From an uncultured Lachnospiraceae bacterium (GTDB taxonomy: Bacteria; Bacillota; Clostridia; Lachnospirales; Lachnospiraceae), in the NCBI GenBank assembly GCA_900316665.1, contig ONDV01000026.1, forward strand, positions 1 to 37,528: a stretch of DNA of 37,528 nucleotides, written 5' to 3'. This document shows positions 6,917 through 14,732 of this stretch, piece after piece (positions within the stretch are counted from its first letter, which is position 1; every line of letters starts with the position of its first letter). The notes beneath the pieces are model-generated. The model saw only the letters and a program-made list of their open reading frames with translations. It made no database searches and was not told the DNA's origin. The position numbers and the translations under genes are program-made.

Positions 6917-7918
6917 ATGGGAAAGTATACTGTTGCGCTTGACTGCATGGGTGGTGATAATGCTCCAATCGAACCTGTAAAGGGAGCAGTCATGGCGCTG
7001 AAAAGCGATCCTGATCTGAATCTTATTCTGACAGGTCCTGAGGATGAAATCAGGCGGATCTTTAATGAAAACGGCGGCGGCGAGAATGCGGACCGCGTTA
7101 CATTTCAGAACACGACCGAGGTGATAGAGACTGCTGAGATGCCCACGAAAGCGATCATGAAGAAAAAAGATTCATCCCTCGTTGTTGCAATGAATCTCGT
7201 AAAGCATGACAGCGCTGACGCTTTCGTATCTGCCGGAAGCACGGGAGCCGTGCTTGTTGGAGGTCAGACTATAATAGGCAGGATCCCGGGAGTGAAGAGA
7301 GCGCCTCTGGCTCCTCTTATCCCTACGGAAAAGGGAGTTTCACTTCTCATTGACTGCGGAGCGAATATGGATTCAAAACCTATAAATCTTTTGCAATTTG
7401 CCAGGATGGGATCCATCTACATGAATAAGATCATGAAGATAGATAATCCCAAAGTCGCGATCGTAAATGTAGGCGCAGAAGAAGAAAAGGGCAATATGCT
7501 TGTAAAGGAGACCTTCCCTCAGCTTAAAGCCCTTCCCGGCATAAATTTCATAGGCTCGATAGAGGCAAGAGATATCACGGCGGGTTATGCTGATGTGATA
7601 GTTTGCGATGCATTTGTCGGAAATGTAATATTAAAGATGTATGAAGGCGTTGGAATCACTTTCTTCCATCTCATAAAAAAAGCATATTTAAAGAATTTAA
7701 AGACCAAGCTCGGAGCGGCATTGACTATTTCTTCACTCAAGGAAGAACTGAAGAAATTCGATCCGTCAAAATACGGCGGGGCGCCCATGCTCGGACTGAA
7801 AAAACTGGTCGTAAAGACCCACGGCAGCTCTAAGGCACAGGAGTTTTCGACATCAATTCTCCAGTGCAAAGAATTCAAGGAACAGAAGATCAGCGAAACA
7901 GTAGCTGAAATGATCTGA
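6917..7918 (+). CDS. plsX: Phosphate acyltransferase
   Basis: A 333-residue peripheral membrane enzyme that converts acyl-ACP to acyl phosphate, the first dedicated step of phosphatidic acid synthesis with PlsY. MGKYTVALDCMGGDNAP is the PlsX N-terminal signature. DAFVSAGSTGAVLVGG, DCGANMDSKP, GNMLVKE, DVIVCDAFVGNVILK and FDPSKYGGAPMLGL are further family blocks. AGGAAAGGAA lies before the ATG. The gene starts just 24 bases after fold-back repeat B, so its promoter must lie within or upstream of that element. It is followed by acpP and rnc, the classical order in Firmicutes. No fapR gene is present here. Confidence 0.97.
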   Translation: MGKYTVALDCMGGDNAPIEPVKGAVMALKSDPDLNLILTGPEDEIRRIFNENGGGENADRVTFQNTTEVIETAEMPTKAIMKKKDSSLVVAMNLVKHDSADAFVSAGSTGAVLVGGQTIIGRIPGVKRAPLAPLIPTEKGVSLLIDCGANMDSKPINLLQFARMGSIYMNKIMKIDNPKVAIVNVGAEEEKGNMLVKETFPQLKALPGINFIGSIEARDITAGYADVIVCDAFVGNVILKMYEGVGITFFHLIKKAYLKNLKTKLGAALTISSLKEELKKFDPSKYGGAPMLGLKKLVVKTHGSSKAQEFSTSILQCKEFKEQKISETVAEMI

Positions 7919-7933
7919 AAAAAAGGAGTAAAA

Positions 7934-8158
7934 ATGGAATTTGAACAGCTGAAAAAAATAATTGCGGACGTACTTTCCGTAGATCCTGAAGAAATAAGAG
8001 AAGACACTACTTTTGATGATCTGGGCGGAGATTCTCTGGATCTCTATCAGATAATTCTGGAGATACAGGATCAGATGGGTATAGAGATAGACGAAGAAAA
8101 GGCATCAAAGATCAGCACTGTCGGAGAGGCACTTGATCTTATCAGAGATTCAGAGTGA
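7934..8158 (+). CDS. acpP: Acyl carrier protein
   Basis: A 74-residue acidic carrier that holds growing acyl chains on phosphopantetheine. LGGDSLDLYQIILEIQDQMG has the DSL motif whose Ser is the attachment site. AAAAAGGAG stands before the ATG, 15 bases after the plsX stop codon. GGDSLDLYQ differs slightly from the more usual GADSLD(T/S)VE of housekeeping ACPs, but the position after plsX argues for the fatty-acid ACP. Confidence 0.93.
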   Translation: MEFEQLKKIIADVLSVDPEEIREDTTFDDLGGDSLDLYQIILEIQDQMGIEIDEEKASKISTVGEALDLIRDSE

Positions 8159-8163
8159 ATATC

Positions 8164-8871
8164 ATGAATAACTCTATGATAAAAGAGCTGGAAGATACAA
8201 TCGGTTATCATTTCAAAGACAAGACGCTTTTAGTCAGAGCTCTTACTCACAGCTCCTATGCGCACGACAGGCATATAGGAGCTGTCAATGATTATGAGAG
8301 ACTGGAATTTCTCGGCGACGCTGTCCTTGAACTGGTTTCAAGTGAGTTCCTGTACCAGAATTACCCTGACTCTGACGAGGGATATCTTTCCAAACTCAGG
8401 GCAAGTCTGGTATGTGAGCCGACTCTCGCTTTCTGCGCAGAGGCGATCAACCTGAAAAAATATATAATCTTAGGATACGGCGAGGAAAAGACCGGAGGCC
8501 GCGAGAGAAAATCCATAATATCAGATGTGTTCGAGGCCGTGATCGGAGCCATGTATCTTGACGGTGGACTAGAACCTGCAAAGCGCCATATATTGAAATA
8601 TGTTCTTACGGACATTGAGCACAAGAAGCTCTATCATGACTGCAAGACTGCTCTTCAGGAGATCGTCCAGGGCAGTCATAGTGACGTGAAGCTGGAATAT
8701 GAGCTTACAGGAGAGTCCGGACCAGACCACAACAAGACATTTGAAGTGGAGGCCAGGCTCGGAAACCGGGTAATTGGGAGAGGAATCGGACATTCCAAGA
8801 AAGCTGCCGAGCAGGAAGCGGCATATCAGGGCATAAAGCTGCTCGGAAAGTCACCCAGGGAGAAACACTGA
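8164..8871 (+). CDS. rnc: Ribonuclease III
   Basis: A 235-residue double-stranded-RNA endonuclease that processes rRNA and structured transcripts. YERLEFLGDAVLELV is the catalytic signature (Glu, Asp). SDVFEAVIGAMYLDGG provides the second acidic pair. From about residue 155, DCKTALQEIVQ to KKAAEQEAAYQGIKLL is the C-terminal dsRNA-binding domain. The start is uncertain: GTG 8155 overlaps the acpP stop, ATG 8164 is my choice, and ATG 8176 is possible; none has a strong ribosome binding site, suggesting coupling to acpP. Its substrate type is notable given the long hairpins formed by the repeats of this window. Confidence 0.95.
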   Translation: MNNSMIKELEDTIGYHFKDKTLLVRALTHSSYAHDRHIGAVNDYERLEFLGDAVLELVSSEFLYQNYPDSDEGYLSKLRASLVCEPTLAFCAEAINLKKYIILGYGEEKTGGRERKSIISDVFEAVIGAMYLDGGLEPAKRHILKYVLTDIEHKKLYHDCKTALQEIVQGSHSDVKLEYELTGESGPDHNKTFEVEARLGNRVIGRGIGHSKKAAEQEAAYQGIKLLGKSPREKH

Positions 8872-8875
8872 CTAT

Positions 8876-11800
8876 ATGTATCTTAAAAGTATTGAAATGC
8901 AGGGCTTCAAATCATTTGCCAATAAAATGGTTCTGGAGTTTCATAATGGAATAACGGGCATAGTCGGGCCGAACGGATCAGGTAAGTCAAATGTGGCTGA
9001 CGCCGTGAGATGGGTGCTTGGAGAACAAAGCGCCAGACAGCTGCGCGGCGAGAGCATGCAGGATGTCATTTTCGCCGGGACAGAGAACAGACGCCCGCTT
9101 TCATACGCCTATGTCGCCATCACACTCGACAATTCCGACCATTCCCTGCCGGTGGATTTTAATGAAGTCACTGTCTCAAGAAGAGTCTATAGATCCGGCG
9201 AGAGCGAATATCTCATCAATAATACTCCGTCCAGACTTAAAGATGTAAACGAGCTTTTCTATGACACAGGTATCGGAAAAGAAGGTTATTCCATCATCGG
9301 TCAGGGCCAGATCGAAAAGATTATTTCAGGAAAGCCGGAGGACAGGAGAGAACTTTTCGACGAAGCAGTCGGAATAGTGAAATTCAAGAAAAGAAAGGAA
9401 GCCTCAGAAAAGAAACTTGCGAGCGAACGCGAGAATCTGATCAGAGTAAATGATATTCTTTCGGAACTGGAGAAGCGGGTCGGACCTCTTCAAAAGGAAT
9501 CGGAGATCGCGAAAAAATATCTGTCTCTTCGTGACAGACTGAAGAAACTAGATGTAAATATGTATCTCTTCGAGACAGACAGACTCAATAAGGAGATCGA
9601 AGCTGCCGGAAAAAATATTGATCTGGCATCAGGAGAATTTGAAGAAGAGAAGAAAAATTTCGAGCGGATAAAAGAAGAATATCAAAAGCTCGATAAAGAG
9701 ATCACTGAGATATCCGACAGGACCGAAAAGATAAGAGATGAGGAATCGGATGTAAATGACAAGAGGGCAAAGCTTTTAAACCAGATCACTCTTCTTGAAG
9801 AGCAGATACATTCTGCTGAAAATTCCGATGAAAGTCTGGCAAAGCGAAAAGCAGATCTCAGTAAAGAGCATGATGAAAAAAAGCTTGAGAAAGAAAAGGC
9901 AGAGGAAGAACTCCTTGCTGCGAGATCCAGTCATGAAGAGGCTGCATCAGCTCTAAAAAAGGCAAGAGACGATTATAAGGCTCTGGAAGATGAAATAAAG
10001 GAATCGACGGCAAAGATCGAGGCTGACCATAAGAGAATAGTCGAGGTGCTGAATGAAAAAGGAAGACTTAAATCCGAGCTGCAGCGCGTAAAGACCATAA
10101 GGGAGCAGTCTGAGATCAGAAAGTCCGAGATTGCCGGACGGCTCATAAAGAAAAAGACAAAAGACTCTTCACTTGAAGACTCTTTCCGGGAAGCGGATGA
10201 GCAATTCAAAAAAGAGGACAGCCGCTATCAGGAACTGATCAAAGCTCAGGCTGAATTCAGGAAGAAATCCGATGAATGGAAGGCAAAAAAACAGTCGGCC
10301 GAGAAGACCAGAGTAGATGCTCTGTCCGGCTACCATCAACTGAAATCTTCGCTTGAAGCCGTAAAAAATATTGCGGAGAGATACGAGGGATTCGGATCTG
10401 CCGCAAGAAAAGTAATGGATATGAGAGATGAAGAGCCCGGAATAATAGGAGTCGTATCAGATCTGATCCATGCTGATGAAAAGTATGAGACGGCGATAGA
10501 GACAGCGCTCGGAGGCAATATCCAGAACATTGTCACGGAGGATGAAGCCACCGCTAAGAGAATGATCGATTATCTGAAGAAAGGAAGATACGGCAGAGCT
10601 ACCTTTCTTCCTCTCACATCGGTTCATCCAAAGGAAAATCCCATCAGGCGGGAATTCCTTGATGAGGCCGGAGTGCTTGGAATGGCTGACGAGCTCATAA
10701 GCTGCGACGACAGATTCCGTGACGTGATGAAGTATCTGGTCGGACGGGTCATTGTCATAGATACCATTGATCATGCTCTTAGCTTTGCCCGAAAGACACA
10801 CTATCAGAATCATGTCGTGACGCTGGAGGGAGAATATTTAAGGCCGGGCGGATCCTTATCAGGAGGCTCATTTAAGAATAAGAATAATCTCCTTGGAAGA
10901 ACGAGACAGATAGACGAGCTTGAGAAAAGGCTTGAGACTGAAGAAAACAAACTTCATGAAGCCGAAAAGAGACTCGGTGATATAGAGACTGCCGAGGCGC
11001 TTCTTTCTGATGATCTGGAATCAAACCTTAAGGAGACTGAGGAGGCTGCGCTTTCCAGAAATACTGCCTCTATAAACAGGGAAAGAGCCGAAAAGGATCT
11101 GGCTGAGGCCAAAAAGAGCTATGAATCGCTTGGAAACGAGCAGGCTGAAATCGAAAAAAGGTTATCTGCGATCGACAAGAGCACGATCGACATTGAAGAT
11201 CAGATGAAGTCACTTGATGATGAAGAGATGGATCTGAACAAGGATATAGAGAAAAATCAGGATCTTGTCGATGAAAAGACATATATGGAGACGGCCGATA
11301 CAAGGGCTTTGTCTGAAGCCCAGGTCGAGGAGGCAGCAGCTCTTCAGAAGATGGAATTTATTAACCAAAATCTTACGAGAATAAATGAAGAGCTCTTGAA
11401 GAATGAGAAGACCATCGCTTCTCTTGACGAGGAATCCAAAAATGCCAGAGAAGATTCCGAGAAAAAGAAGGCTGACATAATAAAAATAAGAGAGACCATA
11501 GAGGCAGCCGAGAAACGTTTAAGTGATCTGAAAGAGGAAAGGCTCGGCGCCGCTTCAAGGAAAGAAAAGGCTCAGGAAGAATATAAGGGCGCCTTTGAGA
11601 AGAGAGACAAGTCTCAGGAGAAGATACAGTCCCTTGACAGAGAGCTTTACAGATTGAATTCGAAAAAGCAGAAGCTGGAAGAAGAACTCGATTATCAGAA
11701 TAATTATATGTGGGATGAGTATGAGCTGACGCTTCATGCGGCTCTGGAACTTAAGGATCCTGATATGAGAGATCCGGTTGAAATGAAAAAGGAGCAGGCT

Positions 11801-12436
11801 CATGCCAGAAACGAAATGAAGGCAATAGGCTCCGTAAATCTGAAGGCGATCGACGAATACAGGGAAGTGTCAGAGCGCTATGAATTCCTGAAGGGGCAGC
11901 ATGACGACCTATGCGACGCCGAACAGTCTCTTATGAAGATAATCGAGGATCTGGACAAGGGGATGCGGCAGCAGTTCAATGAAGGTTTTGCTGATATAAG
12001 AATCGAATTTGACAAGACTTTCAAACTCCTATTCGGCGGAGGCAAGGGCACTCTGGAACTTGTGGAAGGAGAGGATCTCCTTGAGACGGGAATAAGGATA
12101 ATCGCCCAGCCACCGGGGAAAAAGCTTCAGAACATGATGCAGCTCTCCGGCGGAGAAAAGTCGCTGACGGCGATAGCTCTTTTATTTGCCATACAGCATC
12201 TGAAGCCCTCGCCTTTCTGCCTCCTTGACGAGATAGAAGCTGCGCTTGATGACTCCAATGTTGACAGATTTGCGCATTATCTTCACAGGCTGTCAAAAAA
12301 TACACAGTTTATTGTTATCACCCACAGACGTGGTACAATGAATGCGGCGGACAGACTATATGGTATAACCATGCAGGAAAAAGGTGTGTCAACGCTTGTT
12401 TCTGTAGATTTGATCGAGAAAGATCTGGATAATTAA
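8876..12436 (+). CDS. smc: Chromosome partition protein SMC
   Basis: A 1186-residue ATPase that, with ScpA and ScpB, compacts and segregates the chromosome. GPNGSGKSN at residues 31-39 is the Walker A motif. Long charged coiled coils extend from about 165 to 500 and 680 to 1010. The hinge lies between, around GFGSAARKVMD to RPGGSLSGGS. LSGGEKSLTAIALLFAI is the ABC signature and CLLDEIEAALDD the Walker B with the catalytic Glu. Length and architecture are standard. It starts five bases after the rnc stop with no close Shine-Dalgarno, so translation is probably coupled. The order rnc-smc-ftsY is conserved across Firmicutes. Confidence 0.98.
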   Translation: MYLKSIEMQGFKSFANKMVLEFHNGITGIVGPNGSGKSNVADAVRWVLGEQSARQLRGESMQDVIFAGTENRRPLSYAYVAITLDNSDHSLPVDFNEVTVSRRVYRSGESEYLINNTPSRLKDVNELFYDTGIGKEGYSIIGQGQIEKIISGKPEDRRELFDEAVGIVKFKKRKEASEKKLASERENLIRVNDILSELEKRVGPLQKESEIAKKYLSLRDRLKKLDVNMYLFETDRLNKEIEAAGKNIDLASGEFEEEKKNFERIKEEYQKLDKEITEISDRTEKIRDEESDVNDKRAKLLNQITLLEEQIHSAENSDESLAKRKADLSKEHDEKKLEKEKAEEELLAARSSHEEAASALKKARDDYKALEDEIKESTAKIEADHKRIVEVLNEKGRLKSELQRVKTIREQSEIRKSEIAGRLIKKKTKDSSLEDSFREADEQFKKEDSRYQELIKAQAEFRKKSDEWKAKKQSAEKTRVDALSGYHQLKSSLEAVKNIAERYEGFGSAARKVMDMRDEEPGIIGVVSDLIHADEKYETAIETALGGNIQNIVTEDEATAKRMIDYLKKGRYGRATFLPLTSVHPKENPIRREFLDEAGVLGMADELISCDDRFRDVMKYLVGRVIVIDTIDHALSFARKTHYQNHVVTLEGEYLRPGGSLSGGSFKNKNNLLGRTRQIDELEKRLETEENKLHEAEKRLGDIETAEALLSDDLESNLKETEEAALSRNTASINRERAEKDLAEAKKSYESLGNEQAEIEKRLSAIDKSTIDIEDQMKSLDDEEMDLNKDIEKNQDLVDEKTYMETADTRALSEAQVEEAAALQKMEFINQNLTRINEELLKNEKTIASLDEESKNAREDSEKKKADIIKIRETIEAAEKRLSDLKEERLGAASRKEKAQEEYKGAFEKRDKSQEKIQSLDRELYRLNSKKQKLEEELDYQNNYMWDEYELTLHAALELKDPDMRDPVEMKKEQAHARNEMKAIGSVNLKAIDEYREVSERYEFLKGQHDDLCDAEQSLMKIIEDLDKGMRQQFNEGFADIRIEFDKTFKLLFGGGKGTLELVEGEDLLETGIRIIAQPPGKKLQNMMQLSGGEKSLTAIALLFAIQHLKPSPFCLLDEIEAALDDSNVDRFAHYLHRLSKNTQFIVITHRRGTMNAADRLYGITMQEKGVSTLVSVDLIEKDLDN

Positions 12437-12451
12437 AGAGAGGTGAGTCGA

Positions 12452-13393
12452 TTGTCTGATGAGAAGGAAAAGAGCGGCTTTTTTCAGCGACTTAAAAATG
12501 GAATGAAAAAGAGCCGCGGCGGCTTTGTCAGGAATATGAATTACGTATTCGGAAGGAATGAGATCGATGAGGATTTCTATGATGAGCTTGAAGAGACGCT
12601 TATCATGGGTGACATCGGTGTCATGACAACGGAGCAGCTCCTTGACGAATTGAGAGAGATTGAAAAGGCTGAGAAAATAAAGACGCCGGCAGATCTGAAA
12701 GATCGATTGATAGCCCTTATCCGTGAAAAGATGTCCGTGCCGAAGGACTCTTATTATTTTGAACACAACAGGGCAATCGTAACTGTAGTCGGAGTAAACG
12801 GCACGGGAAAGACCACCACGGTCGGAAAACTTGCGTCGATTGCGAGACGGTCGGGAAGAAATGTACTTATAGGTGCAGCCGACACCTTCCGCGCTGCTGC
12901 GGCGGATCAGCTTCAGATCTGGGCTGAAAGAGCCGGAGTGACAATGATTTCCTCACAGGGCGGCTCTGATCCCGGAGCTGTTGTCTATGATGCTGTGAGC
13001 GCTTTCAAGGCGAGAAACGTGGACATTATGTTCATCGATACAGCCGGAAGGCTCCAGAACAAGAAAAATCTCATGGATGAGCTGGGCAAACTGACGAGGA
13101 TCCTTGACAGGGAGCAGCCGGCTGATACAATGCGGGAGACATTTGTGGTACTCGACGCCACTACCGGCCAGAATGCTTTAGAGCAGGCAAAGATCTTTTC
13201 TTCCGTGACTCCGGTAACAGGAATAGTTCTTACTAAGATGGACGGAACGGCCAAGGGCGGGATCGCAGTCGCGATCGAAAACGAGCTGCATATACCTGTA
13301 AAGTTCATAGGAGTCGGAGAAACCGTAGATGATCTTTTCAGATTTGATCCCGATGAATATGTAGAGGCACTGTTCGGAAACGAAGAGCAGTGA
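12452..13393 (+). CDS. ftsY: Signal recognition particle receptor FtsY
   Basis: A 313-residue GTPase that docks ribosome-SRP complexes at the membrane. The NG domain carries GVNGTGKTTTVGKLA (G1), DTFRAAAADQLQ, DTAGRLQNK (G3) and TKMDGTAKGG (G4). The long acidic A domain of E. coli FtsY is absent, as usual in Firmicutes; instead the N-terminus is short and basic. The best start is TTG 12452, because AGAGAGG at 12437-12443 lies 8 bases upstream. The in-frame GTG at 12443 overlaps that site and is unlikely. It is separated from smc by about 15 bases. Confidence 0.96.
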   Translation: MSDEKEKSGFFQRLKNGMKKSRGGFVRNMNYVFGRNEIDEDFYDELEETLIMGDIGVMTTEQLLDELREIEKAEKIKTPADLKDRLIALIREKMSVPKDSYYFEHNRAIVTVVGVNGTGKTTTVGKLASIARRSGRNVLIGAADTFRAAAADQLQIWAERAGVTMISSQGGSDPGAVVYDAVSAFKARNVDIMFIDTAGRLQNKKNLMDELGKLTRILDREQPADTMRETFVVLDATTGQNALEQAKIFSSVTPVTGIVLTKMDGTAKGGIAVAIENELHIPVKFIGVGETVDDLFRFDPDEYVEALFGNEEQ

Positions 13394-13409
13394 AAAGAGA
13401 GGAGTAGAG

Positions 13410-14621
13410 ATGCTTACATTAGATAAGTTTGAGGAAGCAGAAAAAATCGTAAGTGAAGTCACCCTGGATACCAAGCTTATATACAGCGAATATTTCAGCC
13501 AGAAGTATGGGAATGAAGTTTATCTGAAACCGGAGAATATGCAGCGCACCGGCGCATATAAAGTCAGGGGAGCTTATTATAAGATAAGCACCCTTCCTGA
13601 TGAGCAGAGACAGAAAGGTCTTATCACCGCATCAGCCGGAAATCACGCTCAGGGCGTGGCTTTCGCGGCACAGAAATTCGGAGTGAAGGCCGTGATAGTA
13701 ATGCCCACAACGACACCTCTCATAAAAGTCAACAGGACAAAATCATACGGCGCTGAAGTGGTGCTCCACGGTGATGTATTTGATGACTCATCAGCTTATG
13801 CCCATGAGCTTGCCAAGAAGGAAGGATATACATACATTCCTCCTTTCGATGATCCGGCAGTAGCTACAGGTCAGGGCACAATTGCCATGGAGATTTTTAA
13901 GGAACTGCCGCTCGTTGATTATATCCTCGTTCCGGTAGGAGGCGGCGGACTTGCTACAGGCGTTTCAACTTTCTCAAAGCTCTTCAGACCCAAGACCAAG
14001 GTCATAGGAGTGGAGCCGGAAGGCGCCAACTGCCTTCAGGTGTCTCTTCAGAAGGGAGAAGTTACAACTCTTCCGTCAGTAAATACTATAGCAGACGGTA
14101 CTGCCGTAAAGACACCGGGCAAGGAGATTTTCCCTTATCTTCAGAAGAATCTGGATGATGTCATCACTGTAGATGATACTGAAATAATTGCTTCATTTCT
14201 TGATATGGTAGAAAATCATAAGATGGTAGTCGAGGGTTCAGGTCTTCTGACCGTGGCGGCTTTGAAAAAGCTCAAGGTCAAGAACAAGAGAGTGGTATCT
14301 ATTCTCTCCGGCGGAAATATGGATGTGATCACCATGTCATCCGTTATTCAGCAGGGCCTGATCTTCAGAGACAGGATCTTCACCGTATCAGTATTGCTTC
14401 CTGATAAGCCGGGTGAGCTCGCGGAAGTCGCAAAGACCATAGCAGATGTCCAGGGCAATGTAATAAAGCTTGAGCACAACCAGTTCGTATCTCCGAATAG
14501 AAAGGCTGAGGTTGAGCTTCGCATTACGCTTGAAGCTTTTGGAACGGATCATAAGGAGAGGATAATTGACGCGCTTGAGCGCGGCGGATACAGACCAAAG
14601 ACAGTTAGAACTGTGATCTGA
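13410..14621 (+). CDS. ilvA: Threonine dehydratase with ACT domain
   Basis: A 403-residue PLP enzyme deaminating threonine to 2-oxobutyrate, the entry to isoleucine synthesis. PENMQRTGAYKVRGA contains the PLP lysine (Lys51). SAGNHAQGVAFAA and VGGGGLATGV are the substrate and phosphate loops. Residues from about 325 to the end (TVSVLLPDKPGELAEVAKTIADVQGNVI...) form one ACT domain. This single-ACT, roughly 400-residue form is common in Clostridia and may serve biosynthesis or catabolism. GAGAGGAG precedes the ATG. It follows ftsY by 16 bases, so it may be read from the smc-ftsY transcript. A weak hairpin and T-run at about 14621-14655 may end transcription. Confidence 0.93.
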   Translation: MLTLDKFEEAEKIVSEVTLDTKLIYSEYFSQKYGNEVYLKPENMQRTGAYKVRGAYYKISTLPDEQRQKGLITASAGNHAQGVAFAAQKFGVKAVIVMPTTTPLIKVNRTKSYGAEVVLHGDVFDDSSAYAHELAKKEGYTYIPPFDDPAVATGQGTIAMEIFKELPLVDYILVPVGGGGLATGVSTFSKLFRPKTKVIGVEPEGANCLQVSLQKGEVTTLPSVNTIADGTAVKTPGKEIFPYLQKNLDDVITVDDTEIIASFLDMVENHKMVVEGSGLLTVAALKKLKVKNKRVVSILSGGNMDVITMSSVIQQGLIFRDRIFTVSVLLPDKPGELAEVAKTIADVQGNVIKLEHNQFVSPNRKAEVELRITLEAFGTDHKERIIDALERGGYRPKTVRTVI

Positions 14622-14662
14622 TCAATATCCAGTGGATGCGGGGATTTTTTGATTAAAACACA

Positions 14663-14691
14663 TTGACAGATACAGATGTTTTTTGTATAGT
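14663..14691 (+). promoter_or_regulatory. Promoter of the zinc/cadmium ATPase gene
   Basis: TTGACA (14663-14668), a 17-base spacer and TATAGT (14686-14691). The operator-like dyad at 14694-14721 starts three bases after the -10, so a bound repressor would block transcription start. Confidence 0.82.
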
Positions 14692-14693
14692 AT

Positions 14694-14721
14694 ATATGAA
14701 CAGTTGAACATATATTCATAT
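14694..14721. promoter_or_regulatory. SmtB/ArsR-type operator
   Basis: ATATGAA (14694-14700) and TTCATAT (14715-14721) form an inverted repeat around CAGTTGAACATATA. ATGAACAGTT is also the core of the smtB operator as I recall it, and 12-2-12 dyads of this kind are typical for ArsR/SmtB metal sensors. It lies between the promoter and the ribosome binding site of the metal ATPase gene; an SmtB-like repressor is encoded downstream. Binding is inferred. Confidence 0.72.
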
Positions 14722-14732
14722 AGGAGGACGCT

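Noticed and set aside
6645..6980. Frames on both strands across repeat B
   Set aside because: They come from the repeat arms, and one runs into plsX in the wrong frame; no ribosome binding sites.
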